A stretch of DNA of 13,178 nt, taken from Clostridia bacterium. Its GTDB lineage: Bacteria > Bacillota_A > Clostridia > Christensenellales > Aristaeellaceae. Made by a program: the position numbers and the translations under genes. Positions 5,308-13,132 of the stretch are shown here, in pieces (positions within the stretch are counted from its first letter, which is position 1; each line of letters opens with the position of its first letter). The notes beneath the pieces were generated by a model. The model worked only from the letters and a program-made list of their open reading frames with translations. It was not told the origin of the DNA and did not search any database. The stretch covers positions 1 to 13,178 of the forward strand of contig WRHG01000041.1 in NCBI GenBank assembly GCA_009783365.1, given 5' to 3'.

Positions 5308-8013
5308 TTACCGCCCTCCTGGAACGCGAAACGTATCGATGCCCGTCCCGGTATCCGCGTCGACGATCCGGACAAGGGTACTTGGGGACTCTTTGCCCTG
5401 TAGCGCATGGCTTGCGGCCATTCGGAGACCCATAAGCGCCGGAACCGTCTCCAGCCAGTCTCGGTCAATATCAGCTTCCACATAAAACGTAATCTCGGTA
5501 AAGCCGGTATCCATCTCGCAGTTACGAACCCCGGAATCCGTCTTAAGCAGCTGCAGCACCGTTCCGGGCACATCTTTCATCCAATTGGCCCACAACTGGG
5601 TCTGCTGGTCCGGCGTCATCGTATAGGTGAAAGAGCCATCGCGGTTGACCGCGAAATCAATGCCCCGCTCTTCCGCCTGGGCTTTCGCCTCCTCTTCGCT
5701 GAGCCAGCTCATCAGGGATACGTCAATGGTGACGGTGAGCGTTTCTTCTACCCCGCCGAACGCATCCTTCAGCAGGGTATAGGCTTCGCCAAAGTCTTCG
5801 GCGGTATAATCTCCGGTTGCGATGGCCCTGTTATAGGCGGTGAAGGCTTCGCTGTAATTCTCCAGGTTTATCTGCACATGGCCCAGAAACCCCCATATAT
5901 CGCCGCTATCGGGATATTCCGCCAGACCGTTGGCACAGGCCTGTACCGCCTCCGCCAGCTCCTCCAACTCCGCGTGGCAGAGCGCCGTGAAAAAATGCAT
6001 GGCTTCATCAGAATAGTTCAAGTCCTTTGCTTTCAGAAAATCCGCCAGCGCCGCTTCATATTCGCTGATGTGGACATAGGCAACCCCTCTGTCACGGTAG
6101 TATTCTCCATCGCTCCCATCCAGCCGGATCGCCTCGTTGATCGATTCCAGCGATTCCTTAAACCGCTCCAGCCCGAACAGTGCGCCACCGCGCGAATGAT
6201 GATACCCGGCAACGCCGGGACGCCGCATAATGGCTTCGTCCATCAAGGCCAGCGCCTCCTCGTAGGAATCCGCGTCCAGCAGTTCCTCTACGCGCGCCAG
6301 CAGGTCCGAATCGCCCTGGTCGCTGCCCTGATCCGCGGCTTCAATACCCGCCTCGCCTGCCTTTTCCTTCGCTTCGGCATAGTTCGCGATGTCCGAGGCG
6401 ACATAGTATCCGTTAGCGACCGCTCCGTCGTACGCGGCCAGAGCCTCTGTATAGCGGCCCTGTTCCATCCGCGCGTCGCCCAGCATGAGCCACACTTCAT
6501 CGGCAATAGGAACTCTTGCAAGGTATGCTTCGCAGTGTGACGCGACCTCCTCCAAGGCGCCTCGCTCCTGTTGGATGATGGCCGCGAAGTAATACGCATT
6601 CGCGTAATCCGGCGCCAGTTGAATGGCCTGTTCCAGATCGGCCAGCGCCTCGTCGGGCCGGTTCAGGAGAAAGAGTACGAAACCGCGGTCGCCGCGATAC
6701 TCCCCGTTCAAGGGCTCCAATGTCACCGCTTTGTCGATTGCCTCATAGGCATCTTGAACCTTCCCGGTGTATATCATCGACGATCCATACTCGTCTAAAT
6801 AACGCGCGTTTTCCGGATCGATTCGGACAGCATTCGAAAACGCCCGCTCCGCTTCCTCGTCCCGCAAGAGGTGAGCCAAGGCCAAGCCGCGATAATAGTG
6901 GCATTCGGCTGCGTCGCCGCTTTCGGCGGCGGCTTCGTCAAAAAGCGCCAGCGCCTCTTCATAAGCTTCCGCATCCAGCAACGCCTGCCCGCGTGCCAGC
7001 AGGCCGGGATCGGTTTCCGGATTATCGCCGCCTGCAACCGGGATTTTTTTGGTAACGGAAATCCGATAGTCGGCCTCGGTCCAGGACAAATCGACCTGAA
7101 GCTTTGCGCCGGGGGAGGCAGACTGCCCTACCAGCACCCCCGAGCCGGGCACGTCCAGCGGTGCGCCCTGCACAACCTCAAACCCCATCCCGATTAAGTG
7201 ATCGGTGTAAGCGATCAGGTCGTCGCGAACGGAGGGGCTTTTGTAGTTGAACGCCTGCTGTTCATACCCCATCCCCGATCCCGAATCCGATCCCGTACAC
7301 TCGCGGAAACCGACGATAGCGGTAACAGAGTCCAACATGTCCTCGCCGAAAACGAAAGGTTCCGTCTCCTTGGCGAGTTGCGGATATGCCTCGCTTTTTG
7401 CCAAACCGGCGGGTGCGGCAAAAGAAGCGACAAGATCACCGAAATCCGCCATCGCGGCGGCGGCTTCGCCCTCCTCGGCAGTCAGCGTAATCTCATAAAA
7501 CCGCGCGTCGGTAACCACGAACGCCTGCGAGAGGGCGATTCGATATCCGCCTTGTTCATACCCGCCGCTCAGGTGTCCCATTGGATAGCCACCCAATTGA
7601 CCTATGCCCGCCGGAACCAAAATCGTATACCCGGGAAGGGTTTCCAGATAATGCGCTTCATATCCTCGGATGATTGTTAAAAGGTCGTCCGGAGTGATCT
7701 CCTCTTCCACTGCCCCCTTGTCTTCGACGCAGACGTTCACAAAGGGCGGTTGAGCCACATCCTCCTTAAACAGGTACACGCTGAGCGTGCTGTCCAGGAT
7801 TCCGCGAATCGAGGCCACGACCGTGGTCATGTCCGCGCTCAGACGGCCTGAGCCCATGACCTCCTCTATATTGGCGCTGTCGATAGCCATCCAGCCTTCG
7901 GGAACTGTGAAATGGAAGCCGGCTACGGGATGGGCATACTCCGCCGCGCTTGCGGACGAACACAGGGACAGAAAAAGGACAGCGGCGAGCATTACGCATA
8001 AGAACCGTTTCAT
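5308..8013 (-). CDS. Secreted PsbP-like / double TPR-block protein
   Basis: This is a 901-residue exported protein. Residues 1-23 are a Sec signal peptide (KRFLCVMLAAVLFLSL, cleavage near ASA/AEY). Residues 25-200 form a PsbP/DUF1795-like domain starting FHFTVPEGWMAIDS. Residues 215-325 are a second globular domain of unknown type. Two blocks of tetratricopeptide repeats follow (about 332-553 and 568-753), with typical motifs such as YEEALALFDEA, DEALADLEQAIQLAPDYANAYY and YTEALAAYDGAVANGYY. The blocks are separated by a Gly/Asp-rich linker near 560-570. Residues 754-901 are a C-terminal alpha/beta domain I cannot name. TPRs bind other proteins, so an exported scaffold or receptor is likely. 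The start was chosen for the signal peptide and a GGGAG about ten bases upstream; an upstream in-frame ATG at 8082 would overlap the end of the LuxR gene. The gene lies 28 bases after that gene. Confidence 0.93.
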   Translation of the reverse strand: MKRFLCVMLAAVLFLSLCSSASAAEYAHPVAGFHFTVPEGWMAIDSANIEEVMGSGRLSADMTTVVASIRGILDSTLSVYLFKEDVAQPPFVNVCVEDKGAVEEEITPDDLLTIIRGYEAHYLETLPGYTILVPAGIGQLGGYPMGHLSGGYEQGGYRIALSQAFVVTDARFYEITLTAEEGEAAAAMADFGDLVASFAAPAGLAKSEAYPQLAKETEPFVFGEDMLDSVTAIVGFRECTGSDSGSGMGYEQQAFNYKSPSVRDDLIAYTDHLIGMGFEVVQGAPLDVPGSGVLVGQSASPGAKLQVDLSWTEADYRISVTKKIPVAGGDNPETDPGLLARGQALLDAEAYEEALALFDEAAAESGDAAECHYYRGLALAHLLRDEEAERAFSNAVRIDPENARYLDEYGSSMIYTGKVQDAYEAIDKAVTLEPLNGEYRGDRGFVLFLLNRPDEALADLEQAIQLAPDYANAYYFAAIIQQERGALEEVASHCEAYLARVPIADEVWLMLGDARMEQGRYTEALAAYDGAVANGYYVASDIANYAEAKEKAGEAGIEAADQGSDQGDSDLLARVEELLDADSYEEALALMDEAIMRRPGVAGYHHSRGGALFGLERFKESLESINEAIRLDGSDGEYYRDRGVAYVHISEYEAALADFLKAKDLNYSDEAMHFFTALCHAELEELAEAVQACANGLAEYPDSGDIWGFLGHVQINLENYSEAFTAYNRAIATGDYTAEDFGEAYTLLKDAFGGVEETLTVTIDVSLMSWLSEEEAKAQAEERGIDFAVNRDGSFTYTMTPDQQTQLWANWMKDVPGTVLQLLKTDSGVRNCEMDTGFTEITFYVEADIDRDWLETVPALMGLRMAASHALQGKESPSTLVRIVDADTGTGIDTFRVPGGR
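5755..7020 (-). repeat. Internal duplication of a TPR block
   Basis: Two consecutive stretches of the TPR protein align from start to end. LLARGQALLDAEAYEEALAL pairs with LLARVEELLDADSYEEALAL, GEYRGDRGF pairs with GEYYRDRGV, and YTEALAAYDGAVANGYY pairs with YSEAFTAYNRAIATGDY. The first block (6355-7020) is about one TPR longer than the second (5755-6312). A block of five or six repeats was therefore duplicated as one unit. Confidence 0.75.
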
Positions 8014-8041
8014 AGATGAGTCACTCCCTCGAATATGTTTG

Positions 8042-9757
8042 TTATGCGACAACGGTCGGCTCTTCGACCAGAAACAGCGCAAACAATTCTCCTTTGCTCT
8101 GGATGTTCAGCTTGCGATATAAATTGCGCGTGTGAAAGGACACGGTGGAGAAGCTGACTCTCAGTTTGGCCGCGATCATCTTTTGGGAATCGCCGGCCAG
8201 CAAAAGCGATGTTACTTCTTTTTCCCGAATGGTCAGGTCCAGGCTGTCCACGGTCTCGCGGGTACTCTTCCGTTCCCGTATACCCTCCCGAATCTCATTC
8301 AGCAGCGCGTCGGTGCGCGTGCGCTCAAATTTGGTGTAGAGATAGAATATCGCGCCGATGACGCAAAGCCCGGCAAGCAGTAAAACGCCCTGCCGAGATT
8401 GCCCCGGCAGCGCGCCCTCAATGCCCTTCTCCGTAAACTGCGTCAGATTCATCAAGAAGTCCGCGCCGGCGGGTATGGCAAAGCCCAGGCACGCCATCCC
8501 CGGCCTGCGCGTGCCAACGGCATAATAGACCGGAATGATCATCACCGCCAGAAGCGGAGGCATTTTTCCGACCATGGTGACCAGGTTGTACGCGACCGCC
8601 AGCCGCGTACTCTGTATGCCAAAGAGGGACAGGCCCTGGCCAAAGCAAATCAGCAGCAAGCCGATCAGCACCGGCGCCAGCCATCTGCGGTGATGATACA
8701 GCAGCACAGCCGCCAGGATGACAAAAAACGCGAGGCTGTAAAAGAACAGCTCGTAGCCGGGCGTGTGGAAGTCGTCCATGTTGTCGAAATAAATGACCGT
8801 GTTGATCGCGCTGGAAAACAGCGAGTGTATGACGATGAGCGCGCATACGTTCTGTGGGAACCGCCGGGGGTAAACATGAAATACGGGGGATAAGGCAGGC
8901 GCGTCTTCCGCGCGCAGGCGAAGCCGAAGCACTGCCGCCGCGATCAGCAGCCCGGCAAAAAACATGTAGGAGTAGCTCAAATAGATGGTCGCGTTTTCCG
9001 TGGCGATCCAGGAATAGTAATACAGTTGACCGAAAACATGATCCAGTACAAAGGCCATGCCGATGTAAAGGGCTGCTTTTCCCTCCGGCCAGTACAGCGC
9101 GCCACGCCGCAGGGCAATGCCCATCGCTGTGGAGGGGCAAAGCACAAGCAAGTAGAGCAGCGCGTAGAGAACCGCCGGGCGCAGAAGCAATCCGCGTACC
9201 AAGAGGAAAACAGGCAGAATGGCGATGCCCATGACCAGCAGACCCACTGTGATCCATTTTTCTTTTCGGCCATCGCGAAGGACGCCCCCTCTGGCCAGCA
9301 GAGCTGGAATCACCGCCACACCGAGGATCTGCACGAGGTATAGGAAAGTGCTTGCCGTTTTAGCCGTGCTTTCCATCATGGCGGCGTACTCCGGCTCCGC
9401 AAAAGCGCCAACTTGGTCCAGAATGGCGGTCTGTTCCGGCTGTCCGGACAGTTGCAGATACTCTTCAAATGCAGCGGCATATTCCGGCTGACCGAGAAGC
9501 TCCGGCTGTTCGAAGATTGCCGAGAGTTCAGGCCGGCTGAGAAGTTTCCCGATATCGGAGCCGGCAAGGCGGGCCATGGCGACAAAGGAGTCGGAATGAA
9601 TAAAAGCGAGACAGCCGGTACGAACGCCAAACACCCACAGCGAAAGCAGAAGGAAAATCCACCACCAGGAGCGGGAGCGCTTTTGGCTCGCGGCGGTCTG
9701 CTGGGAATCCGCGGCCGGGGTTACGGATGGTTCCGTAGAATTCAACTGATCGGTCAT
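8042..9757 (-). CDS. Membrane-integrated LuxR-family transcriptional regulator
   Basis: This is a 571-residue protein. A cytoplasmic N-terminus with KRSRS precedes a first membrane segment (about 31-51), then a predicted extracellular loop of about 85 residues, then roughly eleven more hydrophobic segments (from about 136 to 474). A linker rich in charged residues leads to a LuxR/GerE helix-turn-helix at 505-567: LTIREKEVTSLLLAGDS, then IAAKLRVSFSTVSFHTRNLY and KLNIQSKGEL. This is the architecture of multi-pass membrane proteins with a C-terminal LuxR DNA-binding domain, known from gut Actinobacteria and Clostridia, which would read an outside or membrane signal and control genes directly. 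No phosphoacceptor domain is present. The ATG at 9757 has GGAGG eight bases upstream; an in-frame GTG two codons earlier is too close to that site. It lies between two large secreted-protein genes and is likely co-transcribed with them, so it may regulate its own operon. Confidence 0.93.
   Translation of the reverse strand: MTDQLNSTEPSVTPAADSQQTAASQKRSRSWWWIFLLLSLWVFGVRTGCLAFIHSDSFVAMARLAGSDIGKLLSRPELSAIFEQPELLGQPEYAAAFEEYLQLSGQPEQTAILDQVGAFAEPEYAAMMESTAKTASTFLYLVQILGVAVIPALLARGGVLRDGRKEKWITVGLLVMGIAILPVFLLVRGLLLRPAVLYALLYLLVLCPSTAMGIALRRGALYWPEGKAALYIGMAFVLDHVFGQLYYYSWIATENATIYLSYSYMFFAGLLIAAAVLRLRLRAEDAPALSPVFHVYPRRFPQNVCALIVIHSLFSSAINTVIYFDNMDDFHTPGYELFFYSLAFFVILAAVLLYHHRRWLAPVLIGLLLICFGQGLSLFGIQSTRLAVAYNLVTMVGKMPPLLAVMIIPVYYAVGTRRPGMACLGFAIPAGADFLMNLTQFTEKGIEGALPGQSRQGVLLLAGLCVIGAIFYLYTKFERTRTDALLNEIREGIRERKSTRETVDSLDLTIREKEVTSLLLAGDSQKMIAAKLRVSFSTVSFHTRNLYRKLNIQSKGELFALFLVEEPTVVA
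9368..9568 (-). repeat. Short PE-centred repeats in the extracellular loop of the LuxR protein
   Basis: Between the first two membrane segments the protein reads RPELSAIFE, QPELLG, QPEYAAAFEEYLQLSG, QPEQTAILDQVGAFA and EPEYAAMMES: five degenerate units, each opening with x-P-E and followed by small or hydrophobic residues. The loop is strongly acidic and predicted helical. It is the only sizeable non-membrane part facing outside. Confidence 0.6.
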
Positions 9758-9804
9758 TTGCACAGCCTCCCCATGTTGTTGATGTCGCTCGTTGAGGTCA
9801 ACCT

Positions 9805-12783
9805 CTAGTGCTCCGGCGATGCGAAATAATTCCTGGAGCGTCCCTCCCAGGAAAGCCCGATAGACAACTCATCATTCCCTTTATACGAGCTTTCGGAAAT
9901 GGTCAGCATGATCCCCGGGAGCTTGAAAACCTGATAACGGCTCGATTGATCGGCAGCTGCAGCCTGCGAATCCGCATAATACGAAGCCGGCAACTCACGA
10001 TAGCCGAAAGCCCTGGCCGCTTCAATGTAGCCGTTCACGTCGCCAGGCTGGTAATCTTGAATATACAGCGTGGCGAGCAGCGTCCGCCCGTCACCCGCCT
10101 CTTCCCCGGGCTCTGTCCGGTACAGGACGCCGAGCACACCGGCAGCGACATACTCCGGGATCAGTTCGCCAAAGACATCCACGGGCCATGCGGACGGAAG
10201 CAACAAGGTCGTATTCTGCCTGCCGTACTGGTCTGTACCCGCTTCCGCCAAATTATCCAGGGCCGTGCCATAACAGTCCGCTACACCGCCGGGGCGCCCG
10301 GCCTGCTCGAAATTGAGCAGCCCTGTTCCCGGTGTAACGGCGCTGTTTAACGTGTAGGATCCCCGGTTCAGGAAGTTGACGCCGATATCAAGGAAGGGCA
10401 GGTCGGCAAAGTCCTCGCTGAAGCCGATCCGAACAATACCGCCCTCGCCATACCCCGTCGTCAGCGATACAAAGCAATCTCCCTTTTGAAAACAACGAAC
10501 GGCGTATTCGCCGGCTGCCTTGTACTGGCTGACAATGCTGTCGTAGTATCCGCCGCTCAACACCTCGCCGTACCCAAATGAGGCAAGGTTTTCGATGTAT
10601 GCGCCCAGATCGTCCTCGCCGTATTCGTAAATGGTCAGCGCAAGGTATGTGATATCCTTTGCCGCATAGCTCATGTTCGGGCGTGTCACAAACAGATCGT
10701 ACAGCCAACCGTCACCCGTATACTCCGGTATCGCGCCGCCCAGCAGTTCCGCCGGCCACGCGCGGGGGTAACTGATGGCGTCCTGAACAAGACTGTCATC
10801 AATGTCTTCCGTCGAAATCCACTGTTCCAACATATTTTGCATCGGCATCACTTCCACATAGGGCTGCAGCCAATCCTCATAGTTCTTCAGCCGTGTGGGT
10901 CCGCCCTGAGAAATCAGCGGCTTATTGCCGGAGTCATCCGACCGGTCTGGAAGCTCGAACGGATCGGGGACCTCCGGCGCTTCCCGTTCTGCCTTTCCGA
11001 ATATCAACTTGGCTCCGTCTCTTTCAACAACCAGATTGCCGTCAACAGGCGTGAGGACCATACTGTCCAAATCTCCGCTTGCGGACAGGATGACCTGGCC
11101 GTCTTTTATACTCCACGTTCTGACGTTTCCCGACGCTTGTCCATCTTGAATTGGAATCGCGGAATAGTCCTCATTGAACAGCATGGACATATCCAAGCCG
11201 GCGGCAACCGGATCCGCAAACGTTCCTCCAATCTCCAAGACGTCCAAAGTCCAGGAGCCTATCACGTCGCCCGGTTCAAGGACAGTCTGCGTATCCATGC
11301 TCGGCGGCACAAGGGCGCCGGCCATTTCTTCGAAAGCCGATTTTGTGCCGGCTGCGTCATCCTTTCTCACAGATGGTTCGGCAGACATACGTTCGAAGAT
11401 CATGGTCCCTTCGTCACCGGTCATGATGAGCTTATCCTTGTCCGGCATGTATGCGGTTTCTTCTCCATTCTCAAACACAGCCACACCGCCCTGCACACTC
11501 CACGCAGAGGATTCAATTACGTCGCCATCCAGTGCAATTTCCACTTTGCCGTCATCCCCAAAGGTCAATACAAAGGACAACTCCAGTTCCTCAGCGGTAA
11601 GCGAAATGCCATCCACATCGTAGGTCACGAGGCGCCATTCGCCGATAAAGGATGGATCGGTTGGTGTATTTTCCTGTTCCGCACGGTCGCGCTGCGCATT
11701 CAATAAGCCGGCCAAATTACCCAAACCCAAGATCGCGCCGGCTCCTTGATCCTCTTCCTTGCCGAATATTAGTTTCATTCCGTCTTCTTCGATAACCAAG
11801 TTGCCGTTATCAGGCGTGAACACCATGGGATTGTCGTTTCCGTCGGCGAGCAAGTAAATCTTTTCGTTAATTATGGCCCATCTTCCGTGTTTGTCCGCTT
11901 CTTGTCCGGACAGCCGCACAGTCGCGGTATCATCTTCGTTCAATACCATGCTCATATCCAAACTGACCGTAACCGGGTCTATTGACCTTCCTTCGGACTC
12001 CAAGAGGATCAAACGCCAAGCGCCTGCGATATTACCCGGTACGATGGCAGAGGCATCAACCGCCGCATTTTCGTGTTCCGGCGTACCTGATTGGGCCTGT
12101 TGATTGATATCATCCGCCGGCGGGTTCGAATTCTGCGAATCCGCCGTCTGATTCCGCATCGAAACGATCACCGCAGCGAATATGGGCTCGCACTCTGTTA
12201 TTTGGTCCGCGTTGGCAAAGAGCGTTATGGTGTAGAGGATGCCCTCATCGGAAAAAATTGCCTGGCGAACGGCTTTCTGGCCGTCCTGTACAAACTCGCC
12301 GCCCAACACTACCGCTTCCAGCGCCCCAAAGGTCTTCTTCGAGATTGGAACCGTGGTATTGAACCCTTCATACATGGACTGCATGTATCCGACAAATCCG
12401 TCGCCGCGTGAAAGAATAGCGTCCGTAGAAAAATCCTGACCCAGATCCGTAATGCTGATGTTGATGCTGTTGCGAAAGAGACCGTTGATTCTATTGGTAT
12501 CGAACAGCATGATGACCGCTCCCTCCGGCCTGCCGTCACCGCTCCAATCGGCATACCCGGAATCGCTGTATTCGACGACGTCCAAACCCATGGCAAGCAA
12601 ACCTTCCGCAAGAGCGCCGTCAATGGCCATCCAGCCATCAGGTATTGTAAGGGTATAGGCGCCGGCGGGATGATTGAACACCTCCCCGTGGGCCGCAATC
12701 GTGCCGAAGGCTGCAATCAATACTAACACCATGAGTAACGCGCCAATTTTCTTCATCATAAAACACATCCCCTTTTCATTCAT
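9805..12783 (-). CDS. Secreted protein: PsbP-like domain, three lipocalin-like repeats, duplicated C-terminal module
   Basis: This is a 992-residue exported protein. The signal peptide covers about residues 1-34 (IGALLMVLVLIAAFGTIAAHG). Residues 35-212 form a PsbP/DUF1795-like domain related to that of the TPR protein. After a polar linker there are three lipocalin-like beta-barrel repeats at about 251-345, 379-468 and 506-602, opening AGAWRLILLE, IGEWRLVTYD and IGSWTLDVLE and mostly closing with a strand such as GMKLIFGK. Two copies of a C-terminal module follow (about 640-800 and 850-985). Both carry a W-P-x-(E/D)-x-(L/F)-G-x-x-I-P-E-Y motif and a region of the type YIENLASFGY or YIEAARAFGY. 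No enzyme motif or wall anchor is visible, and a ligand-binding exported role is the most that can be inferred. The start at 12783 has GGAGG five bases upstream. An alternative at 12759 (MMKKIGALL) has AAAAGGGG nine bases upstream and gives a neater signal peptide. The gene follows the zinc-binding protein gene by 37 bases. Confidence 0.92.
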   Translation of the reverse strand: MNEKGMCFMMKKIGALLMVLVLIAAFGTIAAHGEVFNHPAGAYTLTIPDGWMAIDGALAEGLLAMGLDVVEYSDSGYADWSGDGRPEGAVIMLFDTNRINGLFRNSINISITDLGQDFSTDAILSRGDGFVGYMQSMYEGFNTTVPISKKTFGALEAVVLGGEFVQDGQKAVRQAIFSDEGILYTITLFANADQITECEPIFAAVIVSMRNQTADSQNSNPPADDINQQAQSGTPEHENAAVDASAIVPGNIAGAWRLILLESEGRSIDPVTVSLDMSMVLNEDDTATVRLSGQEADKHGRWAIINEKIYLLADGNDNPMVFTPDNGNLVIEEDGMKLIFGKEEDQGAGAILGLGNLAGLLNAQRDRAEQENTPTDPSFIGEWRLVTYDVDGISLTAEELELSFVLTFGDDGKVEIALDGDVIESSAWSVQGGVAVFENGEETAYMPDKDKLIMTGDEGTMIFERMSAEPSVRKDDAAGTKSAFEEMAGALVPPSMDTQTVLEPGDVIGSWTLDVLEIGGTFADPVAAGLDMSMLFNEDYSAIPIQDGQASGNVRTWSIKDGQVILSASGDLDSMVLTPVDGNLVVERDGAKLIFGKAEREAPEVPDPFELPDRSDDSGNKPLISQGGPTRLKNYEDWLQPYVEVMPMQNMLEQWISTEDIDDSLVQDAISYPRAWPAELLGGAIPEYTGDGWLYDLFVTRPNMSYAAKDITYLALTIYEYGEDDLGAYIENLASFGYGEVLSGGYYDSIVSQYKAAGEYAVRCFQKGDCFVSLTTGYGEGGIVRIGFSEDFADLPFLDIGVNFLNRGSYTLNSAVTPGTGLLNFEQAGRPGGVADCYGTALDNLAEAGTDQYGRQNTTLLLPSAWPVDVFGELIPEYVAAGVLGVLYRTEPGEEAGDGRTLLATLYIQDYQPGDVNGYIEAARAFGYRELPASYYADSQAAAADQSSRYQVFKLPGIMLTISESSYKGNDELSIGLSWEGRSRNYFASPEH
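9829..10866 (-). repeat. Duplicated C-terminal module with WP...IPEY motif
   Basis: The protein segments encoded at about 10384-10866 and 9829-10236 share YPRAWPAELLGGAIPEY versus LPSAWPVDVFGELIPEY, then DLGAYIENLASFGYGE versus DVNGYIEAARAFGYRE. Each also has an aromatic YY (GGYYDS, ASYYADS). The first copy has an extra C-terminal segment. Confidence 0.65.
10978..12033 (-). repeat. Three lipocalin-like coding repeats in an A-B-A' pattern
   Basis: Repeats one (11749-12033) and three (10978-11268) share LDMSM, a following FNED or LNED, and DGNLV followed by DGxKLIFGK. Repeat two (11380-11649) keeps only the general pattern. The outer two are therefore closer relatives, which points to a later duplication of one unit across the middle one. 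Confidence 0.7.
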
Positions 12784-12788
12784 ATTAA

Positions 12789-12817
12789 CCTCCGCCGACA
12801 CGCTACGGTTTTGTCGG
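12789..12817 (-). promoter_or_regulatory. Ribosome binding site next to a small hairpin
   Basis: GGAGG (12789-12793) precedes the ATG at 12783 by five bases. One base upstream of it ends a perfect 6-bp inverted repeat (CCGACA/TGTCGG, 12795-12800 and 12812-12817, with an 11-base loop). The hairpin could keep this site open or coordinate translation with the preceding gene, but a chance occurrence is possible. Confidence 0.35.
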
Positions 12818-12820
12818 ACA

Positions 12821-13132
12821 CTATCCCTTCTTTTTTCCACAAGCATCCTGATTTCCCTCCATTTTTTTTGCTAAACAGTCCTTACAAACATCCGAGGCTT
12901 CCGCCTCATATGAGCGGAAACAGTCGATGCAGACCCTGCGCCCACATTCCTGGCAGAGGCAAAATAGGTAGATCGCCTCCAGATTTGCTTGTTCGTAGGC
13001 TTCTTTGTACTGCTCGTTCCACAGCATACGATATATCCGGAGATCCGTTGGCAATCGCAGTCCGCCGGGATCGTACGCTTTCGGCGTGCTGCGCCATTCT
13101 ATTCCGCATTGGTCACAAAAGAAACTGAACAT
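12821..13132 (-). CDS. Small zinc-binding protein with four CxxC pairs
   Basis: This is a 103-residue protein without signal peptide or membrane segment, so it is cytoplasmic. Four Cys-x-x-Cys pairs are visible at residues 6/9, 60/63, 68/71 and 83/86, enough for two zinc sites in a zinc-ribbon or cross-brace arrangement. A helical stretch (about 29-55, rich in Tyr, Glu and Leu) separates the first pair from the rest, and the C-terminus is lysine-rich (CGKKKG). The family is not recognised; nucleic-acid or protein binding are both possible. The ATG at 13132 has only a weak AAAAGG five bases upstream, which suggests either low expression or translational coupling to a gene outside the window. 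It is the first visible gene of the probable four-gene operon. Confidence 0.8.
   Translation of the reverse strand: MFSFFCDQCGIEWRSTPKAYDPGGLRLPTDLRIYRMLWNEQYKEAYEQANLEAIYLFCLCQECGRRVCIDCFRSYEAEASDVCKDCLAKKMEGNQDACGKKKG

Noticed and set aside
5407..6540. 377-codon plus-strand open frame opposite the TPR gene
   Set aside because: The minus strand here encodes unmistakable TPR motifs. The opposite frame has no recognisable domain or start signal and is explained by codon bias of the real gene.
7941..8013. Lipoprotein signal (lipobox) at the start of the TPR protein
   Set aside because: The cysteine in LFLSLC does not fit the L-x-(G/A/S)-C pattern, and a normal signal peptidase I site (ASA/AEY) follows.
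8418..9257. 279-codon minus-strand frame inside the LuxR gene in another register
   Set aside because: The overlapping frame with membrane segments and a LuxR helix-turn-helix is the real gene. This one is Arg/His/Cys-rich without a domain.
10837..11706. 289-codon plus-strand open frame opposite the lipocalin-like repeats
   Set aside because: It mirrors a coding repeat region on the minus strand and shows no start signal or family motif.
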